Shown piece by piece: positions 6,444-10,661 of a stretch of DNA of 10,661 nt. Position 1 is the stretch's first letter. The number at the start of each line of letters is the position of its first letter. The stretch is from Euryarchaeota archaeon UBA558 (lineage in GTDB: Archaea; Thermoplasmatota; Poseidoniia; Poseidoniales; Thalassarchaeaceae). The notes beneath the pieces are model-generated. The model saw only the letters and a program-made list of their open reading frames with translations, had not been told where the DNA came from and searched no databases. The DNA lies in contig DAZE01000020.1 of the NCBI GenBank assembly GCA_002507175.1, forward strand, positions 122,895-133,555. The letters run 5' to 3'. The translations under genes were made by a program, and so were the position numbers.

Positions 6444-7286
6444 ATGGAAAACGAATGGTGGAAAAACGATCTTGATGGTGAACAAGATGCAGATGCTCCG
6501 AAAAGTTTGAGGATACCAAAAACTACCAATTACACTTTGGAGGGAGGAGTGAACGAACTACCTAATCCAGGGACAAACGACATCTGGGGGCAAGCGAGCC
6601 CGGAGCACAAGTCCATTGTTCCGAAGGTGGCTTGGTTCTTTTTCGGATTGATTGGAGTGCCATTGGTTCTATTTTTAATATCAGGATTTACTCCACAACC
6701 AGAATACGATTACAACAGCTATGAATTCACAGGCAACGACAATACAGAATATACGATTGTAGAGGGAGACAACCTCACGGTCTATTCTTTTAGCACATCC
6801 AGTGATTTCGAGTCTGAATATGATGGCTACGATTGGTGGGAAATATGGGCAGACTCTCCCACCTGGGTGGTGTCGATCCATTCAGATACCGGCCAATTTG
6901 CGAGTTCCGAGGCAGACGACGGGGGATACACTTGGTTTGAATTCAGTTTTGTGGAATTTTTTGAAGAAGATGTTCACTCCGAACAAGAGGAAGAGGAAGA
7001 GGAAGCAGATGATGGAACTATCCTGTGGACCCTCGATGAGAGTAGGTTGCTAATTGCCACAAATACCGATCCAGAATTTGTGTCCGCATACTACTACTCG
7101 GAGAGTAACTCGAATGAACTCGCATCGACATTGACCTGCTTTATGTGGCCTGTTGTAATGATTGGAGGAATCATCTGGGGATTTGCTACAAAAAGAAGGT
7201 CTTTTGCTTACGGCATAATATCTGCTTTTACTTTGGCCTTAGCGGGATTCTTCTTGTTAATCTTCGCGCTGGCTTCAGCGTTCTGA
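6444..7286 (+). CDS. Membrane protein of unknown function with a large acidic external domain
   Basis: I do not recognise this 280-residue protein. It starts at an ATG with GAGGT 5 nt upstream. Residues 1-60 are hydrophilic and probably cytosolic. A first membrane helix (about 62-82, AWFFFGLIGVPLVLFLISGF) is followed by some 148 residues rich in Tyr, Trp, Asp, Glu and Ser, including EYDGYDWWEIW (125-135) and a Glu run (182-187); these probably lie outside the cell. Two more helices (about 232-248 and 254-278) with a short GFATKRRSF turn end the protein. The external part has alternating aromatic and polar residues such as YTWFEFSFVEFF, suggesting beta strands, perhaps a small beta sandwich. 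The next gene converges 6 bp downstream, so there is no operon partner. No catalytic motif is visible. Confidence 0.8.
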   Translation: MENEWWKNDLDGEQDADAPKSLRIPKTTNYTLEGGVNELPNPGTNDIWGQASPEHKSIVPKVAWFFFGLIGVPLVLFLISGFTPQPEYDYNSYEFTGNDNTEYTIVEGDNLTVYSFSTSSDFESEYDGYDWWEIWADSPTWVVSIHSDTGQFASSEADDGGYTWFEFSFVEFFEEDVHSEQEEEEEEADDGTILWTLDESRLLIATNTDPEFVSAYYYSESNSNELASTLTCFMWPVVMIGGIIWGFATKRRSFAYGIISAFTLALAGFFLLIFALASAF

Positions 7287-7292
7287 AAGGAA

Positions 7293-8183
7293 TCAAGCAC
7301 GTAGGAAATCCACCACCCGACTAACTACTTCCGCGTCCCTCAAGATTCGCCGATGGCCGAGCCCAGAAGCGATATACAACTCACTACCATCAACCATGGT
7401 GTTGAGTTGAATAGATTCGCTAACCCCTGCATCCTCATCGTCTCGGCAGTGTATTATCAGGACCTCGGAATCCAGGTCCTTCGAGACAATGCACGGATCG
7501 AATGAATTTGGATCAGCGTTGTATTTCTTGCTGGCCCTTTCTATCAGTAGGTCAGTGTATTTCTCAACTGATAGTCCGAACATCTCGGTGAAGCTTTGAA
7601 ACAGGCTCCTGACTTTGGTAGCGGGTATGCTGATGGTGACTATCTTTCGGAATGTCAATCCAAACCTAGGACCATTCAGAACGGCAATAGCCCCGATGGA
7701 ATGGCCAATGACGTGGTCAAAAGGACCGTGATGGGCATATATCTCCGAGATCGCATCTACAAATTCGGGGAGTGCGGTGTGTCTATCATCAGATTTTCCG
7801 TGGCCGGGTAGGTCAAGAGCTGTGACATCCAGACCGGCATCATGACATGATTGTGCAATCGCATGGAATTGCCCGGCTCTTCCATTCCAGCCGTGGACGA
7901 GAAGCACCTTTTCACCCTCCGCTTCCATTCTGTAGATCTCAACATCAGCCGCCAGTCGTGATATGCTCATTGTTGATATGGCTGATTTAGAGATGAACTC
8001 CCTCTCCCTCTGTGGAACATTGAATTTCACGGGTTTGTAGAAGAAGTATTCGAGAATTCGCAATGTGACCTTGGTTGAGATGATGTCAATCATCTTGACG
8101 GAAAATATCAACCAGCGGGGGAGTAGGTAATATCGATTGACTATTTCCCTCTGAACCATGAAGCCCACCCACATCGAGATCAT
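7293..8183 (-). CDS. Alpha/beta hydrolase-fold protein
   Basis: The 296-residue protein has a complete alpha/beta hydrolase core: the oxyanion-loop motif LLVHGWNG (94-101), DLPGHGKSD (124-132), the nucleophile elbow GHSIG with Ser162, an acidic residue in HCRDDED (Asp248 or Asp249) and His277 in GLGHRRIL. The triad is therefore intact and an esterase or lipase-type activity on a small ester or amide is likely; the substrate cannot be read. Residues 1-50 are rich in hydrophobic residues (YYLLPRWLIFSV, ILEYFFYKPVKF) and may hold the enzyme to the membrane. The start ATG at 8183 overlaps the stop of the amidohydrolase gene (ATGA), so the two are probably translated together. An alternative start is ATG at 8174. 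Confidence 0.9.
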   Translation of the reverse strand: MISMWVGFMVQREIVNRYYLLPRWLIFSVKMIDIISTKVTLRILEYFFYKPVKFNVPQREREFISKSAISTMSISRLAADVEIYRMEAEGEKVLLVHGWNGRAGQFHAIAQSCHDAGLDVTALDLPGHGKSDDRHTALPEFVDAISEIYAHHGPFDHVIGHSIGAIAVLNGPRFGLTFRKIVTISIPATKVRSLFQSFTEMFGLSVEKYTDLLIERASKKYNADPNSFDPCIVSKDLDSEVLIIHCRDDEDAGVSESIQLNTMVDGSELYIASGLGHRRILRDAEVVSRVVDFLRA

Positions 8184-9430
8184 ATGTCTCGATAGTACTC
8201 AACTGCTGAATCCTCCAACTGTCTGCCTATCTCTTTTTCATTCAGGGTCAGAGTGACACCATTTCTTCGGATTGACTTACCATCAACGAAAACATCCATG
8301 CACTTCGCGTCTGAATAGAGCAAGTTTGCCAGAAGTCTTCGACCATCCTTACCTATCGGCCTCATTCTGATGTCGGACAGGTCCCATGAGACCCAATCCT
8401 TGGAACCCTTTGTCGCCAGCATCCAAGTTTCCTCAGGATCTAGAATCGTGGCATCCCAGTGATCGTGTCTTTGTATCATGCTAGCTGCCTTCGCTTCTCT
8501 CCTCAAGTCTAGTGAATTATTGCTTGCAGCACCGTCTGTACCGAGTCTCACATCCACTCCAGCTTCCTTCATCGCAGGATAGGACATGGTCCCGCCGCAT
8601 GCCAGCTTTTGATTCGATGTCGGGCAATGTACACACGTGGTAGAATGACTCGCTAGGATCCCCATTTCCTTTTTTGTGACCCAGCCGCAATGAGCGCAAA
8701 CAGTCCTGTCTGTGAAGTATCCTATTGAATCTAGATATTCTATCGGGTACATTCCTTTCTCTTCATGGCAGTTGACAACCTCTTCTCGGGTCTCACTGGT
8801 GTGAATGTGAAGGGTCGAATCATGCCTCCTCGCAAGATCGCTGCCCCTCATCAGGACCTCCTCTGAGCATGTGTATACAGCATGGGTGGCAACGCCATAC
8901 TCAACTCTTCCATTCCCCAATGGGCCGTCTGAGAGCAGTTCCTCCAACCTTCTCAAGGTAGTCAGATCCTCTGATCCACCATCGTTCGGGGGCCAAGTGG
9001 TTGTTGGGCCACAAACGATACCCCTTATGCCGGACTCATCCAAGATCGGACCTATGCTCTCTGGAAAGTGGTACATGTCACATGCAAAGGTCGTGCCTGT
9101 CGCGATCAATTCCGAAACGGCGGCTGAGGCACCAATTCTGACGAGGTCTCTGGTAACTTTTTCCTCAGTAGGAAATATCGATGTCTTTAGCCATGACATT
9201 AGATCCAGCCCTTCACCCATGCCCCGATTGAGCGTCATTGGAAGATGGGTGTGCCAGTTCTGAAGCGAGCGTGTGAAGAATCGGTCCTTACCGTCAACGA
9301 CCTCGGATACGTCCTCATCTCCCTTGCTCTCTTCCCAACTGCCATCCTCATGGAGTAGGAAATCGCCACTAATTGTACTAAATCCGTCGTACAGCCATGT
9401 GTCTGTGATGCGTCTGACACCGGCCTCCAT
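8180..9430 (-). CDS. Amidohydrolase, S-adenosylhomocysteine/5'-deoxyadenosine deaminase-like (ATZ/TRZ family)
   Basis: This 416-residue protein is a metal-dependent TIM-barrel deaminase. It shows the HxH metal motif in NWHTHLPMTLNRG (H60, H62), THAVYTCS (H183), HIHTSETREE with H210 and E213, AHCGW (H247), and GTDGAASNNSLDL with D299. This set matches the group of SAH, MTA and 5'-deoxyadenosine deaminases (MtaD/DadD), which in archaea recycle the adenosyl by-products of SAM chemistry. The N-terminal and C-terminal strands that usually form a beta sandwich are short and divergent, and the usual ATxxGAxALG segment is replaced, so a related purine or heterocycle substrate is possible. The start ATG at 9430 lacks a ribosome binding site. 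The gene lies 43 nt behind the NikR-like regulator and overlaps the hydrolase gene that follows. Confidence 0.88.
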   Translation of the reverse strand: MEAGVRRITDTWLYDGFSTISGDFLLHEDGSWEESKGDEDVSEVVDGKDRFFTRSLQNWHTHLPMTLNRGMGEGLDLMSWLKTSIFPTEEKVTRDLVRIGASAAVSELIATGTTFACDMYHFPESIGPILDESGIRGIVCGPTTTWPPNDGGSEDLTTLRRLEELLSDGPLGNGRVEYGVATHAVYTCSEEVLMRGSDLARRHDSTLHIHTSETREEVVNCHEEKGMYPIEYLDSIGYFTDRTVCAHCGWVTKKEMGILASHSTTCVHCPTSNQKLACGGTMSYPAMKEAGVDVRLGTDGAASNNSLDLRREAKAASMIQRHDHWDATILDPEETWMLATKGSKDWVSWDLSDIRMRPIGKDGRRLLANLLYSDAKCMDVFVDGKSIRRNGVTLTLNEKEIGRQLEDSAVEYYRDI

Positions 9431-9473
9431 GTGGAGCCGAAGGCAATCTTTCGCTTAAGTCCGTGGTCGATGC

Positions 9474-9899
9474 CTAGCAGCATCCATGATCCCGCTTCGG
9501 GGATATGATGAATTGAACTTTGTCGACGCCAACCGTTTGCCTGATTCCGTTTATCATTTCCTTTATCGAGGAAACCTTCCCATTGAGTTGCATCGTATCT
9601 ACGCAAGAATGGGAAAAGCTCAGGCATGAGTGTTGGTAACTGTGCACATTGACCTCACCGATGTGCCTGTATTTCTCAAGGTGCTTGCCGGACTCGTGTT
9701 GGAAATAGATCACCATCGTACCTTCTGCTAAGTCCTCCGCGTCCATGTTCTCCAGATCTCCGCTCGTAATCTGCTCGTTGTAGTTCAAAGCAGCGTCTCT
9801 CAAGAAGCGACTCCTGTTGTTGTAGCCCGTTTCCTTGGTCATTGAGTCAAGCCTCTGTGCGAATTCAGCATCTGCGCTGAACGTAATTATCTGTGACAT
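9474..9899 (-). CDS. NikR-family metal-responsive repressor with altered ligand set
   Basis: The 141 residues have the NikR plan: an N-terminal ribbon-helix-helix DNA-binding domain (MSQIITFSADAEFAQRLDSM, then GYNNRSRFLRDA) and a C-terminal ACT-like metal-sensing domain. NikR binds nickel through His76 of one subunit and His87, His89 and Cys95 of the other. Here the His of KYRHIG and the His of YQHSC are spaced 11 apart, matching His76 and His87; the residue at His89 is Cys, and the final Cys of SHSCVD is one position late. A 2His/2Cys set results. The protein also ends in HGCC. The start ATG at 9899 begins exactly at the domain; the frame stays open further upstream, but that stretch covers the promoter and the divergent gene. 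Regulation of the divergent metal-binding lipoprotein and of itself is the natural inference. Confidence 0.88.
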   Translation of the reverse strand: MSQIITFSADAEFAQRLDSMTKETGYNNRSRFLRDAALNYNEQITSGDLENMDAEDLAEGTMVIYFQHESGKHLEKYRHIGEVNVHSYQHSCLSFSHSCVDTMQLNGKVSSIKEMINGIRQTVGVDKVQFIISPKRDHGCC

Positions 9900-9920
9900 G
9901 CCCGTCCGATAATAGTCGGT

Positions 9921-9931
9921 ATAATAATAAT
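9921..9931 (-). promoter_or_regulatory. TATA box of the NikR-like gene
   Basis: On the minus strand TTATTATTATA covers about -22 to -32 from the ATG at 9899, the position expected for a leaderless archaeal promoter. No ribosome binding site precedes that ATG, which agrees. Confidence 0.45.
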
Positions 9932-9941
9932 TTTGCAAAAT
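9930..9941. promoter_or_regulatory. Perfect 12-bp palindrome, candidate operator
   Basis: ATTTTGCAAAAT reads the same on both strands and touches the TATA box of the NikR-like gene, so a bound repressor could block TBP/TFB. A second perfect palindrome, TGTTAACA, follows at 9947-9954, with centres 15 bp apart. Ribbon-helix-helix proteins bind such dyads, but AT-rich DNA gives palindromes by chance. Confidence 0.35.
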
Positions 9942-9958
9942 ATAATTGTTAACATATC

Positions 9959-9966
9959 TTAAATAG
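9959..9966 (+). promoter_or_regulatory. TATA box of the ZnuA-like gene
   Basis: TTAAATAG is centred about 26 nt before the ATG at 9988, the expected place for a leaderless archaeal transcript. The ATG has no ribosome binding site upstream. Confidence 0.5.
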
Positions 9967-9987
9967 TTATTATCTGGCCGAATGGGC

Positions 9988-10661
9988 ATGATAAGCAGTA
10001 ATGCAGCTAGACCGCTATTGGTTGCCAGCCTGATGGTACTTTCGAGTATGGCAGGATGTATCAGCACAGACGATGCCAATATAGACGACAGCACTACAAC
10101 GCCCGCTGAGCCGGTAATTTTCGGTAATGTAATGGTCTCGACATACCACGTCGGTGAGTTGGCAAAGGGCGTAGGAGGAGACAATATTGTAGTTGAATAC
10201 ATGAGCCAAGACAACATACCCGTTCATGACTACGAGCCATCATTGACTGACCTCGTAAGATTGCAGAATTCGGACCTATTCCTGTACCACGGCCTCAACC
10301 TAGAGCCATGGGTTGAATCTACATTGTCGTCAATGGACAATGCACCCCCCTCTTTCATGACACACACAATGCCGCTTGGAGAAACCACACTCGATTATGA
10401 TTCAATCCTAATTTCAAATCTCTGTGATTTATTGTCTGAGGGCCCCTACGAGGCCACCATACTTGGAGAAATGACTCACGATGACCATGATCAGCACGAT
10501 GACCACCATGACGAAGAGGTAGAAACGCACGGCGGCCACACAGGAGATGACAACCATGACAACCATGACAACCATGACGACCATGACGACCATGAAGAAC
10601 ACGGTCATGCAGAACCAGAGAAGGAATTCACCAACCTCTCTGAGTGCCCTGCTGAAACCAC
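9988..10661 (+). CDS. ZnuA-type metal ABC transporter substrate-binding lipoprotein, 3' end cut by window
   Basis: The protein binds a divalent metal outside the membrane and passes it to an ABC permease (cluster A-1, Zn/Mn type). Residues 1-24 are a lipoprotein signal peptide ending in SSMAGC with Cys24 as the lipid-anchored residue. A Ser/Thr/Asp linker follows. The family pattern is clear in STYHVGELAKGVGGDNIVVE and in VHDYEPSLTDLVRLQNSDLF, where His80 is the first metal ligand, then LYHGLNLEPWVE. A loop at residues 164-207 has 14 His among Asp and Glu, as in many zinc-binding members. The remaining ligands lie beyond the window edge. Its divergence from a metal-sensing repressor suggests metal-controlled expression; the permease and ATPase genes are expected downstream. 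Zinc is more likely than manganese because of the His loop. Confidence 0.92.
   Translation, partial: MISSNAARPLLVASLMVLSSMAGCISTDDANIDDSTTTPAEPVIFGNVMVSTYHVGELAKGVGGDNIVVEYMSQDNIPVHDYEPSLTDLVRLQNSDLFLYHGLNLEPWVESTLSSMDNAPPSFMTHTMPLGETTLDYDSILISNLCDLLSEGPYEATILGEMTHDDHDQHDDHHDEEVETHGGHTGDDNHDNHDNHDDHDDHEEHGHAEPEKEFTNLSECPAET
10549..10602 (+). repeat. 9-bp tandem repeat in the His-rich loop (GACRACCAT x5, then a variant)
   Basis: Five in-frame copies of GACAACCAT or GACGACCAT run from 10549 to 10593, followed by a degenerate copy GAAGAACAC. They encode (Asp-Asn/Asp-His) units of the metal loop. The near identity at DNA level suggests recent growth by slippage, so copy number could vary between strains without breaking the frame. 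Confidence 0.8.

Larger units (their letters stand above)
9900..9987. promoter_or_regulatory. Divergent promoter/operator region between the NikR-like gene and the ZnuA-like gene
   Basis: This 88-bp AT-rich spacer serves both genes. Its two ends are loosely inverted copies: GCCC…GATAATA on each strand, next to each start codon. It contains two perfect palindromes (9930-9941, 9947-9954) and a CCGA-N6-TCGG dyad at 9906-9919. Both start codons have an AT box at about -26, fitting leaderless transcripts. Confidence 0.55.

Noticed and set aside
6191..6529. A 112-codon minus-strand frame in the spacer before the 280-residue membrane protein
   Set aside because: It overlaps the start of a gene with a strong ribosome binding site, and its composition is not protein-like.
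9900..10217. An N-terminal extension of the NikR-like protein (about 106 residues)
   Set aside because: It runs through the promoter and antisense to the lipoprotein gene; NikR homologues begin at MSQIITF, as chosen.
1..10661. tRNA, rRNA, CRISPR arrays, insertion sequences or attachment sites
   Set aside because: Looked for by eye on both strands. No cloverleaf, spaced repeats, transposase or terminal inverted repeats were found.

Overview
The window looks archaeal and euryarchaeal, most likely a planktonic Thermoplasmata-type lineage such as Marine Group II/III (Poseidoniales). The evidence is the gene order ftsZ–secE–spt5–rpl11–rpl1–rpl10, an archaeal P0-type L10 with an acidic tail, an AK6-type adenylate kinase, a CDP-alcohol phosphotransferase of the archaetidyl type, GAGGTG-like ribosome binding sites inside operons, and TATA boxes at about -26 from some start codons (leaderless promoters). 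The lineage is inferred from content; no 16S or other marker is present.

Positions 1-4401 are one minus-strand block read from right to left: FtsZ, SecE, a long Spt5, L11, L1 and L10 (cut by the left edge). Two members are strange. The Spt5 protein carries about 130 extra N-terminal residues that look like a degenerate, probably non-catalytic Nudix domain. The L11 gene encodes only the C-terminal, rRNA-binding half of L11; the factor-binding N-terminal half is absent and there is no room for it upstream.

Positions 4402-7286 hold two plus-strand membrane-protein genes: a 129-residue protein with a MerT-like Cys-Cys first helix, and a 280-residue protein with a large acidic external domain. 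They flank a minus-strand pair, AK6 adenylate kinase followed by the phosphotransferase, joined by a TGATG overlap. Genes are tightly packed: one convergent pair overlaps by 18 bp and another is separated by 6 bp.

Positions 7293-9899 are a minus-strand group: a NikR-family regulator, an SAH/5'-deoxyadenosine deaminase-like amidohydrolase, and an alpha/beta hydrolase joined to it by an ATGA overlap. Divergent from the regulator, across an 88-bp AT-rich spacer with two back-to-back promoters and a perfect 12-bp palindrome, is a ZnuA-type lipoprotein with a His/Asp-rich metal loop (cut by the right edge). The regulator has a changed metal-ligand set (one His replaced by Cys), and its neighbour suggests it controls uptake of zinc or a similar metal rather than nickel.
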